From Cyanophora paradoxa (lineage: Eukaryota > Glaucocystophyceae > Cyanophorales > Cyanophoraceae), in assembly GCA_004431415.1 (NCBI GenBank), contig QPMI01000709.1, forward strand, positions 124,001 to 188,000: DNA of 64,000 nucleotides, in the 5' to 3' direction. The notes under the pieces were generated by a model, which worked only from the letters and a program-made list of their open reading frames with translations, had not been told where the DNA came from and did no database searches. Of the stretch, positions 23,758-35,800 are shown in pieces; position 1 is the stretch's first letter, and each line of letters opens with the position of its first letter. The position numbers and the translations under genes are program-made.

Positions 23758-26700
23758 CTAACTAAACTGCCGACGGTTCTGGGCAGGTGAATACACCTGG
23801 CCTCCCTTCCTGCGAAGCATCTGGATCTCGGCTTTGAGGGCATCGATCTCGCGGGCCTGCAGCTTGACCAACTCCATAAGCCGCTGCCTCTCTGCATTCT
23901 CCTTCGATGCAGAGGGTGCGAACTCGGCCACCTGAGTGGAAACCGTGCAATCAGAAATTTAACAGGTCCCTGTGTGGCTGAGATGATTGTACCAGGGTGT
24001 TCTGTGTCGAGTTTAAGGCGCTCTCCAGCTTCGACTGCTTCTGGGAAAGCTCTGCCACCCGTTGGAGCAACTCCGTGTTCCTCCTGGTGACTTCCGCTAG
24101 CTGATCCGTCGCCTTTCGGACCTGAAGTGGAGTCAGGAATTGGTCAATGTAAAGGTACAACACTTCTCCACATGCCTTCGATTCCCAGAGCTCAAGTTCC
24201 GCTGCATTCTTCATCTCCTGGCGCTTGAGCTTCTCCTTCAGCTCCTCGGCTGTCCTGTTGACAGACATCCGCTCCAACTGCTCCAAGTCGATGACTTGGC
24301 CGAACTTGAGCATCTGTACATCGTAGGCCCTGGCTTCCAGCTCCGATATCTTTGCTTCTTTTGCCTTCTTACTCTTGGTGAGCTGGACGTGCTGCTTTCT
24401 AAGCTCCTTCTGTTGCCTGCGGAGTGCTTGCTTTTCCTGCACAGAGATCCATTTCGTCAGATCGAAGTAGGAACACAAAACCGGCAAGCTGAGTTGCCGA
24501 CCTCCTTCAGCTGACGAATCCTATCACGAAGTTGCTTGAGGCCAGCGTTGGTGAACACCAGGCATTGCGACAGGTCATCTGGCAAGTGGCCATCTAAAAG
24601 GCACTGAATTTGATGCATCTTGAGGGTAATCTGAGATGCTGGAATCAGAGGATGACAGTTGAAAGAAGCTCACTGCGCGCACCACGACGTGCAGCTCGTT
24701 CAGCTTGCGCTGCTTTTCAGTCTGGAAAGCCTGGATGTCATTCTCCACACCATGGAGACCCTGATCGATGAGCTTCTCCTTCTTGACCAAGGCCTCGTTC
24801 TCTTTCCGCAGGCCCTCAATGCTCTTCTGGAAGTCTGCCAAGAGCTCCTCGTGGTCCAGCCGGCGCTCACGAAGCTCGCAGACTTTGTCGTACAGGTGCT
24901 GGTCACAGCCGGGCGGGCATGCATCCTCCTCTTCACCACCACCGCCCTCCTCATCTGACATCTCCACATCCTCATCATCCTCGTATTCCTCATCCTCATC
25001 ATCGTAGTCCTCTGTTTTGGGGTTAGAACATTGCTCGCCTTTGAAAGGCACCACGAGCCGCACCATCCTCGCCATCCTCTCCCTCAGCCTTTTCCTTCTG
25101 CTTCTTCTTCAGGCGCTTGATCTTCTTCTTGAAGATCTTGAGCAACTGTTCGTAGAATTTGTTGTTCTCGCCAACAACCTGGTTGAATTCTGCAAGGATG
25201 GCCTTGTCCTTCTCGAGCAATGCTTCAATTTCTGTCTTCTTGACTGCAAGTCTGTCTTGGCACTCGGCGATCTGCAGAAAAGCTTGAGCCTTTGTGCTGT
25301 GGAGAGGCATAAACAGTGCACCTTTGCCACAATCTCGGCCTTCTCGAGACGCTTCGCCTCGAGCTTCTTCGCCAGAGTCGTGTCTTTCTTCTCAAACTCC
25401 TTCAGAAGTACCAACTCCTGGTACAGAAGCAGCATCTTCATGTCTGTTGTCTTGAGGTCTGCCTCGAGCTTGAACTTTTCCCTGCGCAGCTCGTCCAGTG
25501 CCTCGTCGAATGTCGCCACAGTCTTCTCAATCTTCTGGATGATGCATTCCTTCTCGAATTGAAGCCGGCGCTTGTACACGTATGCTTCTGCCTTCTCCAG
25601 CTCGGACAGATCCTCCTCCTCTGCCAGTGGCTTGGGGGCTGCAGCAGTCTCGGGGGGTGCCTGATCAAAGATTAGTTAGCAGAATCGCAATCAGACAGGA
25701 CAGAAGCAATTGGAAACCTGTTGTGTTTGGGGAGACCCGTCCTCATCACTCATCTCGTCCACAGCAGCATCATCACCACCACCGCCACTGCCACCACCAC
25801 CGCCACCAAATCCACCAAAGCCGCCACCCCCGCCTCCACCCTTCTTGGCAACCTCCTTTGCAGCGGCCTTTGCCTGCTTCTTCTCAAAACGGAGAAGGGT
25901 CTCCTTGTCATACTTGTCTCTGTTCTCGGGGAACTCGCATGGCTGCATCTGCGCTTCAAAAAGATCTTCTCGAAGCTGGAGGGTTGCGTTGATCTCCCGA
26001 ATCCGAGCATTGTCCTTGGCAATGTTCTCACAGATTCGCTTCTTCAGGTCACGCAGAGCCAGGAAACGTTCATTGAAGCCCTGCATAGCGATCTTGAGAA
26101 TCAGAAGAACAAACAAAAAAAGAATGAGAATACGGTACCATTTTGATGGAATGAATGGACTCCTCGAGCAGAATCATCTGCCGACGCTTCTTCTCTGCGT
26201 TTACTCGCTGGGACTCCGGCACAACGTAATCATCGTCAGTCTTGAGCTTGTAATCGCCCATATTCTTCTCTGCCCACGCAATCGCCGCCACATCAGCAGG
26301 ATCCTCGTACTTATCATCCGGCTGCAGAGAGCAAGAACATCAGCTTACAAGAGCAACAGTCCCGATCAAGAGCAACATTCCAAAAGCCATTTACATACCT
26401 TTGCAGCCATTAGCTCCTCCCATTCACGAGCACGTTTTTCCCGCTGCTGTTTCTTGGCCTCGGCCTTGCTAAGAGTGGCGTTCGTGATCTGACATAGATA
26501 ATCACATGACGATGAGGCTCAGCACTCAAGAAGAGCTCGTACTTTCTCCTCACTTTCGCCATCTGATGCATTGCCGTCTGCTGAAGGACCACCATGGGAT
26601 TCGCTCACTGCTGCATGGGCCTGTGCTCGGGCACCATCTGCCGCAAAGTAAGCAGAAGATCCTACGTTCATCATGCCAAGAAAAATCACCTTGGGGCATA

Positions 26701-29700
26701 GAAGCGGTTGACTCAGCATACTGCCCTGAGCGGTCCACAATTTCTGACTGCCTTGGCCTGGCATTCTCCTCGGACCGAATGAGATTGTGGACCATCATCA
26801 TATTCGCCTTCAGGGTAGCCGAGAGGTGAGGTGTCCGGAAAGAAGTGACAGAGTGCTCGTTCTGTGAATGCACAGACTCAGGCTCTGCATGCTAGAATGC
26901 TCAGAAAATCGATCATCGCACCTTAAATCCAAGAAGCTCAATCCTTTCAACTGCAATATCATCCAAGAACTTCTTCCTCAGTTTCCGAAGAGCGATCTCC
27001 TTCTTCTCAGAAATCCAGGCCAGCTCCAGGCGTGCTTGCTTGACCTTCTCTGCCGCCTCTTGCTCTGCTGAAGAGTCAGACTACAACAAAAGTGAGAAGA
27101 CTCCCCGCAAACCGAGCATGACACGAAGGTCGGGATCCAGCTCAAGCTCCTCACGAGAAAGTCTTTCCTTCGGATGGGCACGCTCGTTTGCCTCCACCAG
27201 TTTGAGGAACTCTTCGCGAAGCTCCTGGATATACTTCCGCACACCCTCTTTCTTCAGCTCGGCAGCAGCAACGAGTTTGTCGTGCTCTGTCTTCAGCTTA
27301 TCCTCTTGGATGCTGTACTGTTTGGAGTCCGTGATGTCGGGCTCAACCTAATGTAGCTATGTGAGTCGACATCGATTTTCAGACAAACCAGCCAACGAAC
27401 CTCCTCAGCGCCAGGCACAACCTGTTCACCATCCTCAGAATCCACAAGATCAACACGTGGCTCAGGGGCTCGGAGGACAACGCCTTCAGTCTCTGTCCAC
27501 ACCAAGAGTCAGAAGCAGGAGAGTGCACTCGAACCACCAGTACACACCAGGGGCAGCAAGAAACTCGTGAGCAGCAACACGATAGACAAAGAATGACCCA
27601 TCCTGGCCAACAGACAACAGGTACTGGTCGTCAAAGCTGAGACAGGCATTAAAACGGAGAATCGAAACTTGAATCGAAAACGCTTCACCTTAAAGCCACG
27701 TCAGCAACATGCCCGTTGATGGAGTCGTGCACAGGTGCATGCCAGTATCGCTCAGGTGCACTAACCCACCGAACCTGTACGCTGCCATCCATCGCGCCCA
27801 TAAGAAGAAAACGGTGCGAGGCTGAGAATTTGAGCGTCCTGCTGATCACTGAAGACGCATCGAGTGCCCTGCAGGTGACTTCAGGAGACAGCTTTGATTA
27901 AATCGCGAAAAGAACAAACCTCGCTGGTTTATCTTCATCGAATGTGCACAGATAAATCTTGCCAGCATCAGCACCATCGCACGCCAGCAAGAATTGACCG
28001 TGGCTGCCATACACAGCACTGACGACTTTTCCAAGAGGTTCCTCTGGAACAGGCTCTGCCTGCTCACCCTCAGCACCCTCTGGCTGAGTCGCAGCAGGGA
28101 CTACAGCTGCAGGAGCTGGAGCTGCGGCCACGGGGTCTAGGCCTGGGCTGGCCTGCTCTGATGCTTTCGCAGCATCCTCAGGTGCTTTTGCGGAATCTGC
28201 TGCCTGCTCGCCAGCCTCTGGAGCTGCCACAGCAGGCGGAGGTGGACGAACGAAGGTGTATGCCCTCTTCTCCACTTCGATCTCATACGTCTTGGTGACG
28301 TCGACCTGCACTAAAGTTCAGGAAATAAAAAATCTGAGCTGTAACTCCAGGCTCTTACTTTCGACATGCTTGGTGCAACGAGCTCGAGGACTTCCCCGTT
28401 CACTGTGAGAACAAGAACACGAGAACTGTCGTCTGACCAGCACAGACTTCGAATCGCGGAACTGAGCTGCACGAAACCGATGGGGGCGAAGTTCTTCCAT
28501 ACGCTGTCGATGGCGTTAGACTTGAAATCACATGAGATCGAGCTTATCAAACCTGAGGAAGAAGACTGTGCCGTCTGCAGCGCCTGTCACTAGACGCCTC
28601 CCGTTTCCAGAGAAGGCGAGGCATAGGACTGCAGATGAATGCGGCTTGAACGCCCTCTTGAGCCGGAAGCCCGTCTCGCCGGTCTCAAGGACGCGGACCA
28701 CACCATCCTTGAACCCAACAGCAATTGTCTTGCCCTCCACATCTACGGACTGTCCAATTGTTTGATGGGTGCTTTGTTAGACTGTTTCAATGTTGGACAG
28801 ACCTTAGGAACCCAGACGAGACTTGTACCACTTGCGTTGAATTGCTGAGTGTAGATGCAGTGCTTGTCCACGAAGTTGAACAAGCGGACTGTCCCATCAT
28901 CTCCAGTAGACGCTGCAACATTTGCAACAGGGGACACGTCCAGGGCAGAGATTGCTCCCGCATGGAAACTCAGGATCTGCCGTGGTTCAGTCAGATGTGT
29001 GATTCTTCCACTTTCAATTCCAGAGTCAGACGGAGGTACCTCTTTCTTGGATTGCCCAGTGAAGTCGACCTGCAGGATGGAGCCTCCAGCATTTTGGACG
29101 ACCCAGTGATCTTTCCCTTTGAGAATGCCTTTGATCTGGACACCTTTTCCGATCTCAACGGAGTTCACTGGTTCCATCTCAAAGCGAGGCTTGTCGTCCG
29201 TGAGCTCAGCATTATCAATCGTCTCTCCATCCCACATCCGGATATTTCCATCGAGGCCAGCAGTTACAATCCTGTAAAGTACGTGAGGAGAGTGCGACTC
29301 TTACGAGAAACACATATTCGCACGTGTGACCATCGAGGTGCACCACCTCGACAGCACCATCGTGACATGGCTTCCCCTCCTTTCCTGTAATCTCCACCTT
29401 GATAAGATTGCCATCCCAGAGAAGGAGATTCCCTGATTCAGCGCCCGACAGGACTTTCCCATCTGGCAGCTGGGCGTAGCCCGCAATGTCGGACAGCTCT
29501 ACGTTTCCGAACTTCCCAATTAGCCCCTGGAGCTTGAGTCCTGTGAACGTCTTCGCCATTTTCCAAAAGCGAATGTGGCCAGTTCCTGACGTGACGAGCT
29601 GCCCATCGTCCACTGGAGAGAAAGTAACACGGAAGATCTGGGCAGATGTTCAGCAATGCATTGCATAGTGAGAACGTAAAGACATAGCAGACCTCTTGCG

Positions 29701-31186
29701 AGAATGCCTTGGAACGCAGAATCGTCCTCTCAAGCTTCCAGTTCCACACCGTAAGCATGTAGTCGGGGGCAGAGCCAACCGAGGCAAGTTTGGAACCATC
29801 GGCATTGAAAGTAAGATCCGAGTAAGCCCGATCCGTGCCTCTTCTCAAGACACGGTAGAGCTTAAGTGAGGGGTACTCGTAAATGTAGATGTTCGGGAAT
29901 TTTCCCTTTTCTCCGACAGCAAAGTACCGACGTGACGGATGAACCTGTCACTTGAATCAGAGAGGGAGAGAGACGGGCAATGCAAGTGCTCACAGCAATG
30001 GCGCCAATGCCACCACCGTCGATGCCAGTGATGTAAGACTGCTCTCCGGTATTGACATTGAACAAGTGTACGACGTTGCCTGTGGCATAAACGAGGATGC
30101 TGTCTGTGATGTAGTGCACATTATTTCGCTTGAATCCCTCGAATCCGAAGGAGTGGCTGCGTATAGAGTGATTAGGCCTTCTGGCTGTGGAGAAGAGAGA
30201 GCATGGCCGCACTGAAGAGTCAAGGACGAGACAGCAATGGGGCTTGCGGATGGTGTGGCGACTGCAGTGGCGTCATAGAAAAAGTTCTCATCGATCGCCG
30301 CGACGGAATCGTCGGCACTGCCGTTCAGCTCGTCGTCGACCACATTCGCCGCGTTCGCGCTTGCCGGTACGGACGCCGCCTGAGCAGCGGAGGTGGTTGA
30401 CGGTAGAGCTGCGCCTGCTTGTTGAGACGCCGAGGGCTGCAAGGGGGCCGCCTCTGTAACGGCAGGAGCTGGATCGGCAGGAGCTGGCTTGGAAGAAGCA
30501 GCCTCGGCAGGCGCTGTCTCGGCGGGCGCCGCCTCTGCAGCCGCTGGCTCGGCCGGCGCTGCCTCTGCAAGTGCTGCATCCGCAGTCCCTGGCTCCGCAG
30601 GCGCCGCCTCCGCTGCCGCTGGGTCTGCAGGCGCCGCCTCGGCATCCACTGGCTCGGCGGACGCTGTCTCGACAGGTGCTGCATCCTCAGCCGCTGGCTC
30701 AGCGGGCTCGGCAGGCGCTGCCTCGGCAGCCGCTGGCTCGGAAGGCGCCGCCTCCGCTTCCGCCTGGACTTCAGCGAGCTCGCTATTTCCTGTGCAAGAG
30801 TTGCGTACGCGGAGCAAGGCACGATGGTGCGCTGGCGAACCTTCGGCCTCCACGCTGGCCCCGGCAGGCGCTCTGGCCTCGGTTTCTTGATCATTAGCTA
30901 CGGGTTGTTCGCCCGCCTCCTGTTCTTCTGACGGCGGTGCTTCGGCTGCGGCAACGGGCGGCAGCTCCTCCTGTGCTGTTTCGGGCGCATACTCAGCTGC
31001 GGAAGTGGGCTCAGCGTGCTCGACGGGCCCCGCAGGCGCTGGCTCAGCCGCATCCGCAGAAGTCTCGCCGGCCGCTCCAGCATCCTCCGCGGGAGCAGTC
31101 GCATCGTCCGCGGGGGCTTCGGCGGCTTCGGCAGCGTCCACTGCGGCGGGCTCTACGCCCTCTACGGGATCGGCTGCAGAGTCCAT
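23758..31186 (-). CDS. CFAP44: Cilia- and flagella-associated protein 44 (CFAP44)
   Basis: CFAP44 (FAP44, WDR52) belongs to the tether complex linking the inner-arm dynein I1/f motor head to the doublet microtubule. The N-terminal 250-300 residues are an Ala/Pro/Glu-rich low-complexity region (about 30300-31186). WD repeats follow: HSFGFEGFKRNNVHYITDSI, LTVWNWKLERTILRSKAFSQ, TSGTGHIRFWKMAKTFTGLK, LPDGKVLSGAESGNLLLWDG and IVTAGLDGNIRMWDGETIDN. Further WD units reach about 27600. The C-terminal half (27500-23760) is long coiled coil, interrupted by Glu/Asp-rich and Gly-rich loops. It ends GQVYSPAQNRRQFS before TAG at 23758-23760. Order and size (roughly 1,800-1,950 residues over more than 20 exons) match the family. 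It implies the organism builds motile flagella. Confidence 0.95.
30290..30790 (-). repeat. Degenerate Ala/Pro/Glu codon repeats in CFAP44
   Basis: Within the CFAP44 N-terminal exon, units reading AAEAAPAEPA or close variants recur more than ten times with DNA-level similarity (GGCGCCGCCTC blocks on the plus strand). This is a coding minisatellite-like stretch. Confidence 0.7.
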
Positions 31187-31519
31187 TGCGCCGGGCGCTG
31201 AAGCGCTAGCTAGGGCGCCCGCTGCGTAGCTGCGATGGGTCTGGCTATTTCAGTTTCGATGTGGAACACGGATGTTCGATTCCGGGAGGGGCATTTAGGG
31301 GTCTTTTTTTTCTTGTGAGAGTGAGCTCGCTGCAGCTGTTTCATGATCATCCGAGAATCCGTATACATGGGCGGTGACACGGACTCCACATCAATACAAT
31401 ACGAGAGTGCACCCCTAAGCCTTCCGTTTCGCTTGCCTATTCGCCTCCATACGCCTTTGAATCTCCTCGAATTCTGATATTGATGTGGGTTCACGTTAAT
31501 ATTGGCAATTGCAACCAGA
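31187..31519. other. Intergenic, CFAP44 5' side to DNAJC9 3' end
   Basis: 333 bases hold the CFAP44 promoter region and DNAJC9 3' flank. There is a short T-rich run near 31300 and nothing else notable. Confidence 0.45.
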
Positions 31520-32768
31520 TTAGACAAATGCAGTTTCCGACACACCCTCATCGGTGGGAGGTGCAGCATTCTTCTTGGTCTTCGTCTTCGAGGTGCCACG
31601 TGCACCAGTACCAGCATACTTTGCAAGTAGGGCATCGCACTGCTTGTCGAACTGAGCCTGTAGAGGCGTCAAAAGGTGATGGACATTCTGATCGGGAAAG
31701 CTTGTACGCACTTTCCTCTTTGATTGGATAATTTGTGTCAGGGCGCTATTCTCCTGTGCTGAGCTGGCATTTGAGGACCTCTCGGTGGCCACAACCAGCT
31801 GACGGAAGGCTCAGGGGTGCATTTCACATCGATGGTTTCTCGGGATTGTCCCTCACCTCGTGGTGGGAGCTGCACTTCGCCTTCTTCTTGGCACACGTTG
31901 AGCACTTCTTCACTTCGGAAGAAGAGTACTCCTTAAGCTTGCCGATGCTGACACAAGCTCCCAAGTATTCTTTAAAACGCGGCATATCGTCTTCGGTGCT
32001 CAAAGGCACATGCTCAAGGAGCCTGAGCCAACCCCAATATCAACATCAATCACTAATGAAAGAAACACAGAGCGCACTGCTCGAGGTCTCCTTCAAATTT
32101 CTCATAAAAGAAGCGCACGTCCTCTGCCTCCATCGAAGAGTTCTTGTATCTTTTCTGCAAGTGCGGTAAGGCAGAGTTGACGGCCGTCGGCCACGCCAGC
32201 AGAAGTACTGGTGGACCTCGAAGGCGTTGATGTCCTCCTCGGAAACGCGGCTGAAAATGGAGCGGAAGTAAGCATCCCAAGAGTCGAAGCCCTCGCAGCT
32301 GTCCTCAAGCTCCGGATCCCGCCCGGTCTCATCGTACAGCTTGCTGTCGCCAGCGTCAGAAACTAAAGCATCGATATCAAGGCGTAACAGGAAACGCTTG
32401 CCGTTTGTCTGAGTCGCTCAGCACGTCAAATATATGTGCAAGGCGCTGGAACTCCTCGTTTGCACTCTGCGACTCGTGGGAAGCGCTGTTGGCCGGCAAC
32501 TCGGGGTGCCAGCAAGGGGAGCGCTCGCCTTGTTGCCAGGGTTGCGGTCTGGGTGCACTTCGAGCGCCTTCTTGTAGTACGCCTTCTTGATCTCGCTCGG
32601 CGTGGCGTCCCGTGCGACCCCGAGGTGCGCGTAGAAGTCGACGATGGCCGAGCTCGAGGGCCGCGCCTCCGGCTGGTCGTCCTCCAGCTCCGCATCCTCG
32701 CTCTTTCGCTTCTTCGACTGCTGCGCCTGCTGCGCCCCCTTCTTCGACTTTGCCTGCTTTGCCGCCAT
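31520..32768 (-). CDS. DNAJC9: DNAJC9-like J-domain histone chaperone
   Basis: DNAJC9 is a nuclear J-protein that binds histone H3-H4 and recruits HSP70. After a Lys-rich leader ([20 protein letters not shown]) the J domain reads [20 protein letters not shown] with the HPD motif in [12 protein letters not shown]. It continues [16 protein letters not shown], then [20 protein letters not shown]9-specific parts follow: [40 protein letters not shown] and [17 protein letters not shown]. The end is basic ([11 protein letters not shown], then [10 protein letters not shown]). Six or so introns are needed. An alternative Met 11 codons upstream (32801) is less likely. It sits head to head with the HSP110-class gene HYOU1 with about 100 bases between start codons. 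Confidence 0.88.
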
Positions 32769-32869
32769 CAATTTCAAGTGCTGCTCAAGTGTACCCCACA
32801 AGCCATAGACGTCAGCAAGCCAGCCACTTTTCGTGCGAAGGGCGGTTCGAGGCGCGCGGGCAGTTCGAG
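32769..32869. promoter_or_regulatory. Bidirectional promoter, DNAJC9 / HYOU1
   Basis: About 100 bases separate the start codons of two divergent chaperone genes. No perfect heat-shock element (three alternating GAA/TTC blocks) is visible by eye, though scattered TTC and GAA triplets exist. Confidence 0.5.
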
Positions 32870-35800
32870 ATGGCGAGCAGCAGGGCGATATTAGCGGGCC
32901 TGCTCTTCGTCGTCGCCTGCGCTGCGTGGGTCCCGGCCGCGCGCGCCAATGTCATCGGCATCGACCTGGGCGTGGACTGGTTCAAGATAAGAGCTTTTGT
33001 CCTTGTCGTTAAGCCTCCCCGCGGCTCGTTCGGCGTTGAAAACGGGGCCGCGCGGCGCGCGCCCGGATCTATAGCCGCCACCCCCCGCACCTTCGAGCGC
33101 TGAGGCGCGCGGGGCCTCGCGCTTATGATTGTATCGCGCGCACGTATCGCTGGTCAAGCCCGGCGTTCCCATGCAGATCGTCATCAACGAGCAATCGAAG
33201 GTTCGTGCGGTGCCGCAGCGCCAGCGGCGCGCTTAGGGTCTTACGCGCTGCTCGCGCCTCGCAGCGGAAGACCGCTCCTTATATCGCCTTCCACGATGGC
33301 GACCGGTTGTTCGGCGATGCCGCCGCCCAGCTGGTCCGCTCTCGCGCTAGCAGACCCTCGCCTCACGTGCTGACGCCCAGCGGCGCAGAGGGGCCGGTAT
33401 CCGGAGAAGGTGATCACGAACGCGTGGCAGCTGCTGGGTCAGCCGTCGGACGGCGTGCTGCCGAAGCGCTTTAACTCGTCGGTGCAATACCCGTTCCGGA
33501 TGGTCAAGGACGCGTCGCGCGGGGGCGTCAAGTTCGTTATCGCGTCGGGCGACGAGTTCTCCGTCGAGGAGATCATGGCCATGGTCCTCTCGTACGCGCG
33601 GGACCTCGGCCAGGCCTTCGGCAAGACCACCATCCGCGACTGCGTCCTCACCGTGCGCGCGCCCCCGGCGCACTCCCCGCGGGCTGGACGCGCGTGCGAC
33701 GGGGCCCGTGCCGGCGCGCGCGCGCGCAGGTGCCGCCGTACTTCACGCAGTACGAGCGGCAGGCGCTCATGGACGCGGCGAACATGGCGAACCTGAAGGT
33801 CCTCTCCCTCATGCACACCGGCACCGCCGGTGCGCCCTCGCCCCCCGCCTCTCCCCTCCCACGCGCCATCCCTCCCTCCATCCTTTGAGCTGCGTCCGGG
33901 GGCAGTGGGCCTGCACTACGGGATCGACCGGGACTTCCCGAACGCGACGAACGTAGTCTTCTTCGACGTGGGCGCCGGCTCCATCGTCGCGACCCTCGCC
34001 ACCTTCAACTCCAAGGTCGAGAAGGACGGCAGCCGCAACCGCACCGTCGGCTCCATGGAGGCGCGCTTCCCCCCCCCCCCCTCCCCCCCCCCCCCCCCTT
34101 TCCCCCCACCCCGCTTCTCTCCCACCCCCCGTGACACCTCCCCCCTTGCCCCCGCAGATCAAGGGCACGGCGTGGAACGCGCTGCTCGGGGCGCAGGACC
34201 TCGACACGTGCCTCGCCGACGTCTTTGCCACCCAGTTCGAGACCGTGCGCCGCCCTCACCTTGCGGACGGGCGGGCGGAGCGGGCCGGGCCGACGCGCCT
34301 CCGCCCCGCCGCCCCGTCCCCGCAGACGAACAAGAAGGTCGGGTCGCTCCGGAAGAACGCGCGGGCGATGACGAAGCTGCGCGTGGAGGCCGAGCGCGTC
34401 AAGAAGGTCCTCTCCGCCAACTCCGACGCCGTCGTCGGGGTGCGAGGCGCCCCCGCCCCCGACCCCGGCTCCCCGGTTTGGTCGTGGGTTCCCGGTCTCA
34501 CGCACGACCCCGCGGCGCGCAGGTGGAGGCCGTCACTGAGGACGTGGACCTCCGGTGCCCCCCAGCGCCGCCCCGCGCCGCCCCCTTCTTCTCACCCCGC
34601 CCGTCCGCCAGGTGGAAGATTAGCCGCGCCGACTTCGAGGAGAAGGTCCGTTGTACCCCCCCCTCCCCACCCCCCGCCCTGCGCCTCACGCGTCGCCCCG
34701 CAGTGCGACGCCGTCTTTGCGAAGATGGTCGAGCCGGCCCAGAAGCTCCTCAAGGACGCCGGCCTGACCCCCGTGCGTCCCCAGGGGGGGTACGGGGGGT
34801 AGAGGGTCCTAGAGGGGGGGGTGGAGGGCCGGCGCCCCAGTCTATTGGGAGCTCCGCTTCGCGGCGCCTCACGGGCGCCGGGCAGGCGGACATCCACGCG
34901 GTGGAGCCCTTCGGCGGCGGCACGCGCATCCCGAAGATCATCAACGCCCTCCAGGACTTCTTCAAGCGGTACGCCCTGCCGTCAGGGGCTGGCCTCGGCT
35001 CGCCGCGCTCTGAGCGGGCGCGTGCGGCAGGGACGACATCACGCCGCACATCAACACGGACGAGGCGGCGGCGCTGGGCGCCGGCTTCCGCGGGGCGGGC
35101 CTGAGCCCGGCCTTCCGCGTCCGCAAGTTCATCCTGTCCGACGTCTTCCCCTTCCCCATCGCCGTCCGCCTCGCCGCCGAGTCGGACCGTGCGCCGCCGC
35201 CGCCGCCGCCGCCCCTCCCCGCTCGCCGCCGCTCATCGCCGGGGCCGGGCGCAGGGGAGAAGCCGCACAAGCGGACGGTGCTCTTCCAGGCGAACAACAA
35301 GCTCGAGTCGCGCAAGGTCATGTCCTGGACCCGCTCCACCGACTTCGCCCTCGAGGCACGCCCCCCCGTCCCTTCCCTCCCCCGCATTTCCCTCGTGTCC
35401 GAGCCCTGGCCCCGTCCCCGCAGATCCTGTACGAGGCGCACCCCTCGCTGCCCCGCCCCGAGGGGTCCGCGCACCGTTGCCCCCTGGCTCCGAATCCAGC
35501 CCCTCACCCGCCACCGCAGCATCATCGCGGTGGCGAACATCACGGGCCTGCCGGAGGCGCTCACGAAGTACAACCACAGCAAGTGCGCCCGCCGCCCTCC
35601 CGCACCATTCTCCCCGCTCCGCCCCCTCGAGCCCCGCGCGAGCAGGAAGGAGCCGGTGAAGGTCAACGTTCAGTTCACTCTCACGCGCTCGGGCCTCGTC
35701 ATGGTACGCGTGGGGCCCGCCGTGCCCGCATGCGGGATCCCGCCGCCGTCATTGACGTGGCGTACCCCCTCCAGATCGAGAAGGCCGAGGTGTCTCTCGT

